Below, piece by piece: positions 8,801 to 18,895 of a stretch of DNA of 64,000 bases (positions are counted from its first letter, which is position 1; each line of letters opens with the position of its first letter). The notes below the pieces were generated by a model. That model saw only the letters and a program-made list of their open reading frames with translations, was not told the DNA's origin and searched no databases. The stretch is taken from the NCBI RefSeq assembly GCF_024266705.1, contig NZ_CP100756.1:682001-746000 (forward strand), written 5' to 3'. A program made the translations under genes and the position numbers. This DNA is from Natrinema gelatinilyticum (GTDB lineage Archaea; Halobacteriota; Halobacteria; Halobacteriales; Natrialbaceae).

Positions 8801-9514
8801 TCACGACTCTTCGGTGACTGCGTCGTCCTCCCACCCCTCACTGTGGATCCGCTCCTCCGGCGCGCCGAGATCGCGGAGTTCGTCTTTCGTCTCGACGACC
8901 ATCCCCGGGACGCCACAGACGTAGAAATCCCTCGTGTCGAACTCGTCGAAGAGGTCCTCGAGATGATCCTGGACGTAGCCGGCCCGGTCGAGCCAGTCCC
9001 ACTCGGGGTCAGAGAGAGTGTAGGTCACCTCGACATCGTCGTGCATCGCGGCCAACTCGTCGAGCGTGCTCCGGTGGAAGATCGAGTCGGCCGTCCGCTC
9101 GCCGAAGACGAGGTGCGCGTCGCCAGTCCCGACCCGTGCATACTGCCTGAGGATCGACAGCAACGGCGTCAGCCCGGTTCCGCTCGCGAGCAGGGCGATA
9201 TCACGGTCCGGATCCTCGAGGGAGAGGTTCCCCTCGAACTCGCCGATTTCGATGTCGTCGCCCGGCGGTCGGGTGTGCATATACGAGGACGCGAGCCCGT
9301 CGTCGTACCGCTTGATCGCCAGCGCGAACTCGTCGGTGCCGGGGAGGGTCGTCGGGCTGTAAGGGCGGACGACCTCCTTGCCATCGGCCTCGAACTGGAC
9401 TGTGGTGTGTTGTCCTGGGTCGAACTCGAGTTCCGCGCCGGGAACACGGAGGCGGAACCCCCTCACTCGCGGCGCGAGGTGGTACGTGTCGACGATTGTG
9501 GCGGTCCGCGTCAT
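8801..9514 (-). CDS. FAD/NAD(P)-dependent ferredoxin reductase-like protein
   Basis: 237 residues. The FAD-binding barrel has RPYSPTTLPG near residues 50-60 (RxYS-type flavin motif). The NAD(P) domain has LLASGTGLTPLLSILRQY near 107-124 and the end CGVPGMV near 201. Such proteins pass electrons between NAD(P)H and ferredoxin or oxygenases. The start MTRTATIVDTY at 9514 is chosen over an upstream ATG at 9553 because the barrel begins there. The gene is isolated. Confidence 0.88.
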   Translation of the reverse strand: MTRTATIVDTYHLAPRVRGFRLRVPGAELEFDPGQHTTVQFEADGKEVVRPYSPTTLPGTDEFALAIKRYDDGLASSYMHTRPPGDDIEIGEFEGNLSLEDPDRDIALLASGTGLTPLLSILRQYARVGTGDAHLVFGERTADSIFHRSTLDELAAMHDDVEVTYTLSDPEWDWLDRAGYVQDHLEDLFDEFDTRDFYVCGVPGMVVETKDELRDLGAPEERIHSEGWEDDAVTEES

Positions 9515-10017
9515 CGAGTCGAATGCTACGCTGACCGGACAGAAAACGGTCATTGCTGTGACCGACGACTGTCACGACTAGGAGAACGATGGCGCCTGTG
9601 AACGGTCTGTGTGCAGCCGGCCGTCGTCAGTTCGCAGGCCGGCCCGGGCACCCTCGATCATCGACCGCACGTCGACCGTGCGTCACTCTTCGGCGGCGCC
9701 ATACGCGGCCTCCGTCAGTGCCGTAATCGCGGGGCCGACGTCGCCGCCCACCGCGGGCCCGCCCCCACTGCGGACTAGAGGTCGTGGGCGACGATTGCGA
9801 TATACACGGGGAGCGGGTAGCTGCGTCGAGGGCTCGAGTCGAAACGGACGGCCGTGATCCTGCGACATGGCCGCAGTGGCCTACGAAAGTGGCAGGTCGG
9901 ACAATACTGATCGTGATTCTCTCGGTCTGTTCACCCAGAACAGAGAGCATACGATTACCAGACTGCAACAGATGTATCTAACAAGCCGGAAATAACGCAG
10001 AAGGCCGCAGATATTCG
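9515..10017. other. Non-coding gap after the ribosomal operon
   Basis: About 500 bases between the flavin reductase start and the secY stop. Short open frames exist on both strands but none has a family motif. In many archaea adk follows secY; no adenylate kinase motif is seen here. The minus-strand tail around 9683-9776 (ending ALTEAAYGAAEE) looks coding-like but has no start or partner. Confidence 0.4.
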
Positions 10018-11481
10018 TTACTCGTTACCGAACATCTGGCGCATCATCGGGTGCATCTCCATGAGTTGCTCTTCTGCAATCTCCTCGTACAGCTTGTACG
10101 TGATGGAGACGGCCAGCAGCAGTCCCGTGCCGGAGACGGAGCCGATGGTGCCGAGCATGTTCGCCCAGACGGCCAGCAGACCGACCAGTGCACCACCGAC
10201 GACGGTCACCTGCGGGATGTACCGCTCCATGACCTTCTCGATGACACCGATGTTCTGTCGGAAGCCGGGAATCTGCATCCCGGAGTTCTGAATCTGCTGC
10301 GCCGTCGATTCCGGACCCATGTCCGTCGTCTCGACCCAGAAGATAGCGAAGACCGCACCGCCGACGACCATGAAGGTGACGTCGATGCCGATTCGGATCA
10401 GGACCTGCCACGCGTCCTGTGAGACGTTCGCCGTCCACCACATCCAGTCCTGCGGTGAGTAGATCGGCGCGACGTAGTAGAAGAATCCGCCCGTCGGCTG
10501 TCCCTGTTGTGAGTACGTGCCGAGCCAGGCCGGCATGTTCGCCAGCTGGCGGTTCAGAATCTGACCCAGGAACTGGACGTTCGCTTGCACAGCGCGAACG
10601 AGGATCATCGGCAGGACGCTCGCGTAGATCAGCTTCACGGGGAAGCGACCGCGCGCGCCCTTGACTCGAGCGTGGCTCAGCGGAATTTCGACGCGAACCG
10701 ATTCGGCGTAGACGACGATCCCGAAGATCAGCAGCGTCGTTACCAGGGCGATGATGTGTCCGTCGTTGAGCAACAGCGTCTGCAACCCTTCGCCGGAGAC
10801 GATCGAGCCGACCTCGACCTTGCCAGTCAGGATCCGGTACCAGTCGAAGAAGAATCCGCCCGCAGCAGGCTGGACGAATCCGGTGACGAGTCGCTGGCTC
10901 ACCCCGGCGATGATGAACAGGCCGATCCCGCTTCCGACGCCCCACTTGCTGACGACCTCGTCCATGTAGAGGATGAGGACTCCGCCGACGAAGATCTGAG
11001 CGAACATCAGCATCTGGACCTGCGTCTGATCGAGCGTGAGCCCGCCGAGCTGGAGTGACGGTTGGGCTGGCAGGAAGCCGCCGGCGAACACCATCGGCAG
11101 CCCGGTCAGGATCACCATCAAGACGACGAGTACTTTCTGGAGACCCTGGTAGAGCACCTGATCCCGCGGATCGTCCGTGTCGAGGCCGAGCAGGTTCGCC
11201 CCACCAAGTAACTGGAGGACGATGCTCGCGGTGACGATCGGCCCGATACCGACCTGCAACACCGATCCCTGTGATCCGGCCAAAATCGCACGGAACTGGC
11301 CGAAAAGATCGCCCGACCCGCCGGTCTGATATCCGAGCAGCGTGACGTTCGTCAGGAAGAAGTACAACACGAGGATACCGGCCGTCCACATCAGCTTTCG
11401 CTTGAAGGGAACGTGTCCCTCCGGACGGCGCACTGCTGGCATCCGCGTTAGGACCGGTTCAGCGGCTTCCTTCCATCCCAT
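10018..11481 (-). CDS. secY: Preprotein translocase subunit SecY
   Basis: 487 residues, the pore subunit of the Sec translocon, with ten membrane segments. The N-terminus has the MGWKEAAEPVLTRMPAV amphipathic region and the plug region around YQTGGSGDLFG. The cytosolic loop IPLSHARVKGARGRFPVKLIY and the C-terminal GTGLLLAVSITYKLYEEI are typical of archaeal SecY. It is the last gene of the ribosomal array, starting 3 bases after the L15 stop, as in most archaea. Confidence 0.97.
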   Translation of the reverse strand: MGWKEAAEPVLTRMPAVRRPEGHVPFKRKLMWTAGILVLYFFLTNVTLLGYQTGGSGDLFGQFRAILAGSQGSVLQVGIGPIVTASIVLQLLGGANLLGLDTDDPRDQVLYQGLQKVLVVLMVILTGLPMVFAGGFLPAQPSLQLGGLTLDQTQVQMLMFAQIFVGGVLILYMDEVVSKWGVGSGIGLFIIAGVSQRLVTGFVQPAAGGFFFDWYRILTGKVEVGSIVSGEGLQTLLLNDGHIIALVTTLLIFGIVVYAESVRVEIPLSHARVKGARGRFPVKLIYASVLPMILVRAVQANVQFLGQILNRQLANMPAWLGTYSQQGQPTGGFFYYVAPIYSPQDWMWWTANVSQDAWQVLIRIGIDVTFMVVGGAVFAIFWVETTDMGPESTAQQIQNSGMQIPGFRQNIGVIEKVMERYIPQVTVVGGALVGLLAVWANMLGTIGSVSGTGLLLAVSITYKLYEEIAEEQLMEMHPMMRQMFGNE

Positions 11482-11484
11482 ATG

Positions 11485-11991
11485 TTATTCCTCGTCCTGT
11501 TCGGCTTCGGCGTCGGCCTCAGCGTCCGATTCCGCTTCAGCAGCCTCCTGTGCACGCTCCGAGAGGACCGCCTCACCGCCGGCGTCCTCGAGTTTCTCGC
11601 GTGCCGCCTCGGAGAAGGCGTCCGCGGTGACCGAAAGCTGGTTGCGGACCTGGCCCGACCCGAGCACCTTGACGACGTCGGCCTCGTGGCCGTCCTCGAC
11701 GATGTCTCGAGCGTCGAGTTCGTAGCCGTCGTCGGTCTCCGCTGCGAGATCGTCTTCGACGTAGAGGATCGCGTCCTCGTCGAGTTTCTGGACGTCGATC
11801 TCTGCGACTTCCTTGCGGATGTCGTGCGGTCGCTTGAAGCCGTGTTTTCCTTTCGGTTCGTAGTTGTGGAACTCGTGTTTGCTGCGTCCGGCGCGGCCGC
11901 GGCCACCGCGGTGACCCGCACCGCGTCGGTTCTTGTGAGAGCCGCCGCTGTGGGTTCGTGATCCGCGCTGGCGTCGTTTTTTACTCGTCAT
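11485..11991 (-). CDS. rpl15: Ribosomal protein L15 (uL15)
   Basis: 168 residues. The basic N-terminus TSKKRRQRGSRTHSGGSHKN and the following Gly/Arg-rich region are diagnostic of archaeal uL15, which threads into 23S rRNA. The C-terminal 25 residues are a low-complexity Ala/Glu/Asp tail, a common haloarchaeal extension. It starts 2 bases after the L30 stop. Confidence 0.95.
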   Translation of the reverse strand: MTSKKRRQRGSRTHSGGSHKNRRGAGHRGGRGRAGRSKHEFHNYEPKGKHGFKRPHDIRKEVAEIDVQKLDEDAILYVEDDLAAETDDGYELDARDIVEDGHEADVVKVLGSGQVRNQLSVTADAFSEAAREKLEDAGGEAVLSERAQEAAEAESDAEADAEAEQDEE

Positions 11992-11993
11992 GG

Positions 11994-12461
11994 TTATCGC
12001 ATCGATTCTAGGAGGTCGTTCATCTCCCCTGTTGTATGTTTTCCAAGTTGGCCACCCTCGATGGTTGGCTTTTTGATACCATTGTGACCGCCCCGCGGCG
12101 GGTGCAGCCGAAGCGTCGGTGACAGTCCCTCGTCACGAAGCGTCGTCTCCTCGTCGATCAGCGCGTCGGCCAGTTCGCCGAAGTCGTCGTACTCGGTGTT
12201 CGCCGCCAGCCACTCCTCGTCGACGTCGGACTGCTTGCCCTCGAGGGGCTCTGCGCGCTTTGCGAGGAGCGTCTCGAGGACGTCCGCGCTCGGCTCGCCG
12301 TGGGCGACGTAGTCGTTGACCTTCGCTATCATCCCCTCGTAGGCGTCGGTTTCGGGGACGAGCGTGCAGTGGTTGACGCTGTGGACGTTGAGCATCGACA
12401 GGGTGTCTTCGACGTCTTCCTGTCGATTGACTTCGCCACGAACCTGGACGATGGCCTTCAT
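11994..12461 (-). CDS. rpl30: Ribosomal protein L30 (uL30)
   Basis: 155 residues, with the N-terminal [24 protein letters not shown] and the archaeal C-terminal [15 protein letters not shown], which mark the long archaeal/eukaryotic uL30 form. The start overlaps the S5 stop by 4 bases, implying coupled translation. Confidence 0.95.
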   Translation of the reverse strand: MKAIVQVRGEVNRQEDVEDTLSMLNVHSVNHCTLVPETDAYEGMIAKVNDYVAHGEPSADVLETLLAKRAEPLEGKQSDVDEEWLAANTEYDDFGELADALIDEETTLRDEGLSPTLRLHPPRGGHNGIKKPTIEGGQLGKHTTGEMNDLLESMR

Positions 12462-13120
12462 TGATCTGCCACCTCGGGTTCCTCTCGACCGCCCTGGTTC
12501 CGTCGCGGCATGCGCGACTGAGAGGCGTTCTCGAGCGCGTTGAACGTCGCTTTCGCGAGGTTAACTGTCGTTCGAGTGTTGCCGTGGCTCTTGGTCCAGG
12601 CGTTTTCGATGCCGGCCAGTTCGAGGACGGCGCGGACGGTGTCGCTCGCAGCCAGCCCGAGCCCTTCGGGGGCCGGGATGACTTCGACTTCGACGGAGCC
12701 AGCTTTGCCAGTCGTCCGTCGGGTCAGCGAGTGAGGCCGGTCCGAGCGGTCCTCCCAGGAGCCCGAACCGCGGGGCACCTGAATCATGTTCAGCTTCGCG
12801 ATACCGATCGCCTTCTGGATGGCAGACCCGACCTGATCGTCTCGCCCTTCGGCGTAGCCGACGAATCCGTCGCGGTTGCCGACGGCGACGACGCAGCGGA
12901 ACTTCACGCGTCGTCCGGAGTCGGTCATCCGCTGGACCATGTTGATGTCCAGCACTTCGTCTTCCAGCCCCGGCAGGAGCTGGTCGACGAGTTCGGGTTC
13001 CTTCAGCGGGAGGCCCGAATTCAGGGCGGTCTCCATGTCGTCGATCTCGCCCTCCTGGACCTGCCGGCCGAGACGGGTGACGGGCTGCCAGCCGTCGTCG
13101 TTGTAGTCGTTTGCGCTCAT
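12458..13120 (-). CDS. rps5: Ribosomal protein S5 (uS5)
   Basis: 220 residues. The double-stranded-RNA-binding-like N-domain contains [24 protein letters not shown], and the C-domain contains [13 protein letters not shown]. This protein shapes the mRNA entry channel and decoding fidelity. It overlaps both neighbours by 4 bases (L18 upstream, L30 downstream). Confidence 0.96.
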   Translation of the reverse strand: MSANDYNDDGWQPVTRLGRQVQEGEIDDMETALNSGLPLKEPELVDQLLPGLEDEVLDINMVQRMTDSGRRVKFRCVVAVGNRDGFVGYAEGRDDQVGSAIQKAIGIAKLNMIQVPRGSGSWEDRSDRPHSLTRRTTGKAGSVEVEVIPAPEGLGLAASDTVRAVLELAGIENAWTKSHGNTRTTVNLAKATFNALENASQSRMPRRNQGGREEPEVADQ

Positions 13121-13665
13121 TCGAGAATCGCCTCTCGTACCTCGTCGAAGTGTTCTGGCAGTTCTGTTGCGTCGAAGTCACCGCTGTACAGCGGCTCGTC
13201 GAGCTGTTCGGCATACTCGGCGACGTGTTCGCCGCGCGTGCGCGACCAGTCCGCGAGCACGCTATCGTTGTGCGGGATCTCGAGGCCGGCGTCGATCGCC
13301 CCTTCCTGCACCGCAAACACCTTGTTTCCGGGCGTGGCTTTGTTGAGGCCGATGTCGAGAACCGCTTCCTCGAGACCGGCGTCGATCGCCCGCGTACCAG
13401 CCAGCAGGCCGGTCAGGTAAGCCGCGGAGATGTTGCTTGTGGGGGCGTCCCAGCCGTACTCTTCGAGATCGTTCGAGTGTGCACTCGCAAGCGTCTCGTC
13501 TCCCTGAGGCCCGGGAGTGATCAGCTGCGCCGTAGTGTGCTTGTTGCTCTTGCGAGCAACGAGGCGGGGCTTGCCCGATTTCAGCAGGCGCAACCTCTGA
13601 TGGTAGTCCGTCCGGACCTCACGGCGACGGCGCATCGGCACTTTGTATCGTGGTCCTGTCGCCAT
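13117..13665 (-). CDS. rpl18: Ribosomal protein L18 (uL18)
   Basis: 182 residues with [24 protein letters not shown] at the start, typical of archaeal uL18, which binds 5S r[27 protein letters not shown] follows in the middle. The start codon overlaps the stop of L19e by 1 base. Confidence 0.95.
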   Translation of the reverse strand: MATGPRYKVPMRRRREVRTDYHQRLRLLKSGKPRLVARKSNKHTTAQLITPGPQGDETLASAHSNDLEEYGWDAPTSNISAAYLTGLLAGTRAIDAGLEEAVLDIGLNKATPGNKVFAVQEGAIDAGLEIPHNDSVLADWSRTRGEHVAEYAEQLDEPLYSGDFDATELPEHFDEVREAILE

Positions 13666-14114
13666 TATTGGTCACCGTAGTTATCGTCGATGTAGTTCAA
13701 CAGGTACCGGACGCTCCGGAACTCCCCGCCACCAGCCTTTTTGTAGAGCTGGCGGTACTGCGTGGGCGTCAACTCGCCCTTGTCGCGGAGTTCGCGCAGC
13801 TTCCGGCGCTGTGCGCGGATCTTGTTCTGCCACTCGTCTTTCTCGTTCTGGCGTGCGCCTTTCTTGCCGCGGCGCTTACCCTGACCGTTCTGGTGGCCGT
13901 AGGCCCGCTTCGCATTGCGCTCGCGTGCACGGCCCCGGGAATTACCCTTCGCATCGTCGGCCCGAATGCGACCCTCGTCGACGAGTTCACGGATCTCGTC
14001 TCGCGTGATCGCTTCAGCGATGTCGGCCTGCGCGTCGGGGTCGAGCCAGACGCGATTCTTGCCGACATCCAGGATGTCGGCGGCCAGTCGCTTCTGTGCG
14101 GAGAGATCAGTCAT
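13665..14114 (-). CDS. rpl19e: Ribosomal protein L19e (eL19)
   Basis: 149 residues, archaeal/eukaryotic specific large-subunit protein. It begins [26 protein letters not shown], followed by the basic helix [20 protein letters not shown]. Overlaps L32e by 8 bases and L18 by 1 base. Confidence 0.95.
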   Translation of the reverse strand: MTDLSAQKRLAADILDVGKNRVWLDPDAQADIAEAITRDEIRELVDEGRIRADDAKGNSRGRARERNAKRAYGHQNGQGKRRGKKGARQNEKDEWQNKIRAQRRKLRELRDKGELTPTQYRQLYKKAGGGEFRSVRYLLNYIDDNYGDQ

Positions 14115-14844
14115 GTGATTCCACCTCGACTTCTTCGTAGGTCGGGTTCAGGACGCGGACGCCCTGGTCCTCGGCTTCCTCTTCGATTCGTTCGCGCTTG
14201 CGCGCGCCGACCGCGGAGGCGATCCGAACCGCCTCGCGGGAGCCGTCGACGCCCTCGAGGTCGGCTACGTTCTCGACGTAGACTTCCTCGAAGCCGCTGG
14301 GGTGTTTCCCTCGGACGGACTCCGGTGTGCGGTAGCCGGCCTGAACCGTCGGGCCTTTTCCTTTGACGCCACGGCGCTGCTTCGAGAGGCCGCCGCGTGG
14401 TCGGCGCCAGGATTCCGGCGTCCGTTTTTTCTTGTGGTAGTCCTGCCGATTAAACTGCGGTTTGCCCTCGCTCTGCCGACGGGTGAGCAGCCGTTGCTCG
14501 TTCTCGGAGAGGTCGGGCGTCTTCTCGGTCAGCCCGCGGGGCCGCAGTTCCGTTTCCACTTCTTCGGCGGGTGCTTCTTCCTCGACACCCTCTTCTTCGA
14601 TTTCGGCTTCGGTCGTCTCTGTGACCTCGAGGTCGCCGACGTCGGCCTTGATACGCGCTGCGAGCGCGTTCCCGATGCCTTCGGCATCGGCCAGGTCGGA
14701 CTGATCGGCTTCCTTGACGTCTTCGATGGACTCGAATCCGGCCTCGCGGAGCGCCTCGGCCTTGCTCTCGCCGACACCGCTGATTTCCTCGAGTTCCTGC
14801 GGTTCGTCCGCAGCCCTCTCGTCGTTCGATTGCTCGTCTGCCAT
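14107..14844 (-). CDS. rpl32e: Ribosomal protein L32e (eL32) with N-terminal HhH extension
   Basis: 245 residues. The canonical eL32 domain is the C-terminal half ([20 protein letters not shown] near 138-157 onward). The N-terminal 100 residues form an acidic haloarchaeal extension with a helix-hairpin-helix segment ([20 protein letters not shown] near 17-36, then [14 protein letters not shown]). The extension is known in haloarchaeal L32e proteins. It starts 3 bases after the L6 stop. Confidence 0.95.
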   Translation of the reverse strand: MADEQSNDERAADEPQELEEISGVGESKAEALREAGFESIEDVKEADQSDLADAEGIGNALAARIKADVGDLEVTETTEAEIEEEGVEEEAPAEEVETELRPRGLTEKTPDLSENEQRLLTRRQSEGKPQFNRQDYHKKKRTPESWRRPRGGLSKQRRGVKGKGPTVQAGYRTPESVRGKHPSGFEEVYVENVADLEGVDGSREAVRIASAVGARKRERIEEEAEDQGVRVLNPTYEEVEVESHD

Positions 14845-14847
14845 CTA

Positions 14848-15381
14848 TCAGACACCTCCTTTGGCGGGTTTGTTGGTGATGTAGACCCCGTCCTGGAAGA
14901 TGCGGGTGTCCTTGCCGCTGACCTTCGTCAGCTGCTCAATGTCGGCCGCCGTCTGTCCGACGTGTTCCTTGTCGGGACCGGACAGGACGAGTTGCTCGTC
15001 GTCGACGGTAACATCGGTCTCACCGTGGATAGTCGTTCGTCGCGCTGCTTTTTCGCCGAGGAAGTTCTCGATGACGACCTCGTCGCCCTCCACGCGGACC
15101 TGCATCGGGAAGTGAGAGTAGAAGACTTCCATCTCGTACTCCCAGCCCTCGGTCACGCCGTGGGTAGCGTTCTGAATGTGGCTCTCGAACGTTCCGACGG
15201 TCGCGTTCGTCTTCGCGTCCTCGGACTCGCTTTCGATGACCACCTGATCGTCGTCGGCTTCGACGGTCACGTCGGGGTACCAGAGGCGACGCGAAACGCT
15301 GCCTTCTGGTCCCTCGACGGTCACGTCGAACCGATCGACCTCGACGGTTACGTCTTCGGGTATTTCCAATTCGACTCGCAT
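14848..15381 (-). CDS. rpl6: Ribosomal protein L6 (uL6)
   Basis: 177 residues beginning MRVELEIPEDVTVEVDRFDV; two related beta domains follow, with EDTRIFQDGVYI-type C-terminal sequence (KDTRIFQDGVYITNKP). The frame stays open upstream to 15564 but that part is out-of-frame S8 coding sequence, so ATG 15381 is the start. It lies 2 bases after S8. Confidence 0.95.
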   Translation of the reverse strand: MRVELEIPEDVTVEVDRFDVTVEGPEGSVSRRLWYPDVTVEADDDQVVIESESEDAKTNATVGTFESHIQNATHGVTEGWEYEMEVFYSHFPMQVRVEGDEVVIENFLGEKAARRTTIHGETDVTVDDEQLVLSGPDKEHVGQTAADIEQLTKVSGKDTRIFQDGVYITNKPAKGGV

Positions 15382-15383
15382 TG

Positions 15384-15776
15384 TTAGTAGACGTACGCGA
15401 TCACCTGACCCCCGATACCCTGTTCGCGCGCTTCGTAGTGGCTCATGATGCCACTGCTCGTCGTGACGACGAGGGCACCGAAGTCTCGAGCGGGGAGATA
15501 CCGTTTCTCCCACTTCTCGAAGTCCTCGGAGCCGACGGCGTAGCGGGGCTTGATGGGGCCGCACTCGTTGATCGCTCCTTTCAATTCGACCTCGAACTGA
15601 CCGGCTTTTCCGTCGTCGACGTACTCGAAGCCGTCGATGTACCCGCGGTCGTAGAAGACCTCGAGTACGCTGCCGATCTCGTTCGAGGCGGGCGTTACCT
15701 CGTGGGTGAGATGACCCACGCTCTCGGCGTTATCGAGGCCCGAGAGCGCGTTACTGAGTGGATCGTTTCCGGTCAT
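15384..15776 (-). CDS. rps8: Ribosomal protein S8 (uS8)
   Basis: 130 residues starting [18 protein letters not shown] and ending [22 protein letters not shown], the standard archaeal uS8 form that binds helix 21 of 16S rRNA. The upstream open frame (to 15962) is the shadow of S14. The start is 1 base after the S14 stop. Confidence 0.96.
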   Translation of the reverse strand: MTGNDPLSNALSGLDNAESVGHLTHEVTPASNEIGSVLEVFYDRGYIDGFEYVDDGKAGQFEVELKGAINECGPIKPRYAVGSEDFEKWEKRYLPARDFGALVVTTSSGIMSHYEAREQGIGGQVIAYVY

Positions 15777-15777
15777 G

Positions 15778-15966
15778 TTATCGATACTTCTTGAATCCCA
15801 TGTCGCGGGCGATTTCGCGGAAGCACTGCCGGCAGAGGTTGATGTCGTATTTGCCAACAAGCCCCTGCTCGCGGCCACAGCGCTGGCAGGACTCGATCTG
15901 TCCCGTTCGCTTCGCCGCGTGCTCGCCCGTGCGGTCGTTTTCTGGTTCTGTTTCGCTCTCACTCAT
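15778..15966 (-). CDS. rps14: Ribosomal protein S14 (uS14), zinc-binding form
   Basis: 62 residues. The Zn motif is intact: CQRCG at 27-31 and CRQC at 45-48. The N-terminal 20 residues are an acidic haloarchaeal extension. The start overlaps the L5 stop by 8 bases. Confidence 0.95.
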   Translation of the reverse strand: MSESETEPENDRTGEHAAKRTGQIESCQRCGREQGLVGKYDINLCRQCFREIARDMGFKKYR

Positions 15967-16504
15967 CGTCTGCGCCCTCCACGCTGACGTCGAAGTTTGC
16001 CTCGAGGAACGCGATGGCGTCCTCGGGGGTCAGTCGGTGGTTCGACGGGATCGATCGGGTGGCCTTGTCGCGCTTGGCGATGCGGTAGCCTGGACGTACC
16101 AGGTTGACGGTGACGTCCAGCCCGTAGATCCCGACGTTCGGATCGTACTCCTGGCTGGGGAAATCGGTGTGTTCCTCGACACCGAAGCTGAAGTTCCCCG
16201 TATCGTCGAACTGCGCCGTCGAGATCAACGAAAGCGGCAGCGCCGTCTCGAGGAACTCGTGAGCGTCGTCGCCACGGAGAGTCACCTTCGTGCCGATCGG
16301 GTCGCCCTGGCGGATGCCGAAGTCGGGTTCGGTTCGCTTGGCTTCGGTCCGGACACTCTGTTGTGCCGTGATCTCCTCGATGATGTCCTCGGCCTTGCCG
16401 AGTTCGCGGCCACCCTGGCCGACGCCCATGTGGACGACGACTTTCTCGACGCGCGGTTCACGCATTTCGTGGAACTGACCGTCTGAATCGGCTTCGCTAC
16501 TCAT
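15959..16504 (-). CDS. rpl5: Ribosomal protein L5 (uL5)
   Basis: About 181 residues beginning [21 protein letters not shown], then [11 protein letters not shown], the RNP-like 5S rRNA contact region of uL5, with [19 protein letters not shown] downstream. Two starts are possible (16504 or 16510), both overlapping the S4e stop. The longer open frame to 16705 is a shadow of S4e. Confidence 0.95.
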   Translation of the reverse strand: MSSEADSDGQFHEMREPRVEKVVVHMGVGQGGRELGKAEDIIEEITAQQSVRTEAKRTEPDFGIRQGDPIGTKVTLRGDDAHEFLETALPLSLISTAQFDDTGNFSFGVEEHTDFPSQEYDPNVGIYGLDVTVNLVRPGYRIAKRDKATRSIPSNHRLTPEDAIAFLEANFDVSVEGADDE

Positions 16505-17195
16505 CGTCATCACCCACGAAGTTCTCGTCGATGACCACGACGTACTCTTCGACGGTTTCGAAGCTGCCATCGTCAGTCGAGACGCCGACGGTGTTCGAGC
16601 CACTACCAGGCGTGACGTCGATCGCGTCGATCTCGCCGATCTTCCCGCCGTGGTTACCACGAACGGCCGTGACGAGTGCGCCTTCTTCGTAGGGGAAGTG
16701 AGCAACGACCGACTTGTCGTCGGTGTCGATGACGATCGAGTCCTTCGCGTTGTAGTCGTCGTCGGTGATGACGGTCGTTCCGTCGTGCAGCGTCAGCTGC
16801 GTGTCGCCACCCGGCACCTGCTGTTTCCCCTCGATCTTGCCGAGGCGGCTCTCTGCGGCGTCCTCGTCGATCTCGGTCAGCGCGAGCCGACCGCCTTCGT
16901 CGGGGAAGACGCGGTAGTACTCGTTCCGACCCGGGAACGCGACGATATCGAACATACCGATCGGGCGCTGTTCGTCGTTGATCGCGTTCCCGTTGATGAG
17001 GATCGCATCCTCAGACAGGGCGTATCGCGCTTCCTTTCGGGAGTCCACGTAGCCGAGGACGTCCCGCAAGAGGACGACGAGCGGCACGCCGTCTTCGCCG
17101 TGCGGGCCGGCGTCGGCCTTGACCGTGAAGGTTTCGGTCTTCCGTTCGACCGGCCAGGACTTCGGTACTGACAGTCGTTTCTGGTGTTTCGTCAT
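16497..17195 (-). CDS. rps4e: Ribosomal protein S4e (eS4)
   Basis: 232 residues. The N-terminal [19 protein letters not shown], an S4-like RNA-binding region ([23 protein letters not shown]), and a C-terminal KOW-like segment are in the order expected of archaeal eS4. It overlaps L24 by 4 bases. Confidence 0.95.
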   Translation of the reverse strand: MTKHQKRLSVPKSWPVERKTETFTVKADAGPHGEDGVPLVVLLRDVLGYVDSRKEARYALSEDAILINGNAINDEQRPIGMFDIVAFPGRNEYYRVFPDEGGRLALTEIDEDAAESRLGKIEGKQQVPGGDTQLTLHDGTTVITDDDYNAKDSIVIDTDDKSVVAHFPYEEGALVTAVRGNHGGKIGEIDAIDVTPGSGSNTVGVSTDDGSFETVEEYVVVIDENFVGDDDE

Positions 17196-17548
17196 TCGCT
17201 ATCACCTTCGAGACGCGCCTCGCGACGCTCGTCCTCGAGATCGAGTTCCGTGATTCGAACGTTCGACGGGTCGAGCGGCCGCGGCACCTCCTCGCCGTCG
17301 GCCGTCTCAACGGTGACGTCTTCGACATGGACCGTCCCGTCCTCGAGAATCGCACGCAGGACCTCGCCTTCCGTGCCGGCGTGGTCGCCGCGCAGGACCT
17401 CGACCGTGTCGCCCGCGTTGACGCGGGTGCGTCGAGTGTCGTACTCCTCGCGGAGCTCGTCGGACAGCGTCGCGTGCAGCTGTTTCTGACGCTCGTGAAG
17501 CGGGGCGCGCTCCGTCTGCGTTCGCTGTTTGTGTGGTTGCTTGCTCAT
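17192..17548 (-). CDS. rpl24: Ribosomal protein L24 (uL24)
   Basis: 118 residues with the KOW motif [19 protein letters not shown] near 43-61, flanked by the basic N-terminus [20 protein letters not shown]. uL24 initiates large-subunit assembly. It follows L14 by 2 bases. Confidence 0.95.
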   Translation of the reverse strand: MSKQPHKQRTQTERAPLHERQKQLHATLSDELREEYDTRRTRVNAGDTVEVLRGDHAGTEGEVLRAILEDGTVHVEDVTVETADGEEVPRPLDPSNVRITELDLEDERREARLEGDSE

Positions 17549-17550
17549 AT

Positions 17551-17952
17551 CTATACGATCATCGTCGCCGTGCTGGCGATTGCTCCGAAGCGCTCTGCGA
17601 CTTCGCGGGCGATCGGCCCCTTGATCTCCGTGCCGCGGGGCTCTTCGTTCTCGTCGATGATGACCGCTGCGTTGTCCTCGAACTTCAGTCGCGTCCCGTC
17701 CGGCCGGCGGATCGATTTCCGCTGACGGACGACGACGGCCTCGAGCACCTGGCGACGCATCTCGGGGGTCCCTTTGGTGACCGAGACGGTCACTTTGTCA
17801 CCGATTCCTGCCTTCGGCTGGCGGTTTTTGGTACCGTGGTAGCCCGCGACGCTGATGATTTTCAGCTCACGCGCACCGGTGTTGTCGGCACACGTGACCA
17901 GCGACCCCTTCTTGAGGCCCTGCGTGACGTCGGCTTTCAGCGCCTCCATCAC
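17551..17952 (-). CDS. rpl14: Ribosomal protein L14 (uL14)
   Basis: 133 residues; contains [22 protein letters not shown] (about 17-38) and the C-terminal [16 protein letters not shown], diagnostic of uL14. The start (ATG at 17952 or 17949) overlaps the S17 stop by up to 4 bases. Confidence 0.96.
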   Translation of the reverse strand: MMEALKADVTQGLKKGSLVTCADNTGARELKIISVAGYHGTKNRQPKAGIGDKVTVSVTKGTPEMRRQVLEAVVVRQRKSIRRPDGTRLKFEDNAAVIIDENEEPRGTEIKGPIAREVAERFGAIASTATMIV

Positions 17953-18386
17953 TCTTCACCCTCGTCTTCGGTTGCGGCGAAGTCCTCGTCCGAGAGCTCC
18001 GGCTCAGGCTCGGCCTGGCTCGTCAGCTCGGCGATGTCAGCCGCAGTCGCTTCTTCGGTTACTTCGACGACCACATGCGATTTCGTCTTCGACAGTGGTC
18101 GGGTCTCTGCGATCTTGACCGTATCACCGACCGAGAGCGGCTCGAGCACGCCCGGTACGTGTGCCGGGATGCGCGAACGACGTTTCATCTGACGGTCGTA
18201 TTTCGGAACCGTCACGTCGTACTCTCGCTCGACGACTACGGTCTTGTCCATGTCCGTCGACACGACGGACCCCTCGAGGACCTGGCCTCGAACGGAGAGT
18301 TCGCCGTAAAACGGACACGTCTCGTAGTCGTATTCCTCCGGATTTTCGGGTTCCGGAGGGGTTTCAACGTCTAGTCCTATTGCCAT
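17949..18386 (-). CDS. rps17: Ribosomal protein S17 (uS17)
   Basis: 145 residues. The OB-fold core includes [20 protein letters not shown] and [23 protein letters not shown], then RIPAHVPGV; the C-terminal 35 residues are an acidic extension ([20 protein letters not shown]). It overlaps Rnp1 by 10 bases. Confidence 0.95.
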   Translation of the reverse strand: MAIGLDVETPPEPENPEEYDYETCPFYGELSVRGQVLEGSVVSTDMDKTVVVEREYDVTVPKYDRQMKRRSRIPAHVPGVLEPLSVGDTVKIAETRPLSKTKSHVVVEVTEEATAADIAELTSQAEPEPELSDEDFAATEDEGEE

Positions 18387-18781
18387 GGTGAATCACCACT
18401 TGTTTCCGTGCGTCGGGCGGGTCGTGAGAGCAGTCGCGATCCATCGACCGTAACGTAGGCTACGTCCTCGCCAGCGCGTTCCGTGGCTTCCGATCGCTCG
18501 GAACCCCCAGGTTGAGTGTCGGCCAGTTTTGACGCAGTCCCCGACCCCTTGGCGGAGTCGGCGGCTTCATCTGTGATCGCGAACTCGAACGTCGAGCCCG
18601 ACTTCGGCACCATGACGACCCGAGACTCGTCGCTCTCTCGAATCTCTATGGAAAGCGTCTTCGTCGTCTCGATGACGACTCTCCCCTCGAGGCCAACTCG
18701 CGAGGAGTCGTCACTCTCGACGATACGGACGGGCAGTCCATTGAGTTCGTGTCGCGGCAAGGTTTCGGGTGTCAGTGCCAT
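18377..18781 (-). CDS. rnp1: Ribonuclease P protein component 1 (Rpp29/Pop4)
   Basis: 134 residues starting MALTPETLPRHELNGLPVRIVES. The Sm-like barrel features GLEGRVVIETTKTLSIE and VMVPKSGSTFEF are visible. The C-terminal ~50 residues are a polar low-complexity extension ending in a short conserved-like VDGSRLLSRPARR. It is an RNase P subunit that helps tRNA 5' processing. It stands between L29 and S17, as in many archaeal operons. The open frame continues upstream to 18868 but that part is not protein-like. Confidence 0.9.
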   Translation of the reverse strand: MALTPETLPRHELNGLPVRIVESDDSSRVGLEGRVVIETTKTLSIEIRESDESRVVMVPKSGSTFEFAITDEAADSAKGSGTASKLADTQPGGSERSEATERAGEDVAYVTVDGSRLLSRPARRTETSGDSPWQ

Positions 18782-18895
18782 TGTTGCGTTATTCTTCGTC
18801 TCGGGCGGTTTCGCCACCTTCGTTTCGAGACGTCTCCGACATCTCGCCTTCGAGATTGCCTTCCGCACGGGCTGTGCCCGTTCGGATACAGGATC
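18782..18895 (-). other. Structured 114-base gap between rpl29 and rnp1
   Basis: All other junctions in this array are within a few bases or overlap, so a 114-base gap stands out. On the minus strand it can form short perfect hairpins: a 6-bp stem with a 3-base loop at 18867-18881 (ACGGGC/GCCCGT) and a 6-bp stem with a 4-base loop at 18841-18856. A third, GATCTC/GAGATC, spans the L29 stop (18892-18907). It may be a processing or internal regulatory site. Confidence 0.4.
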
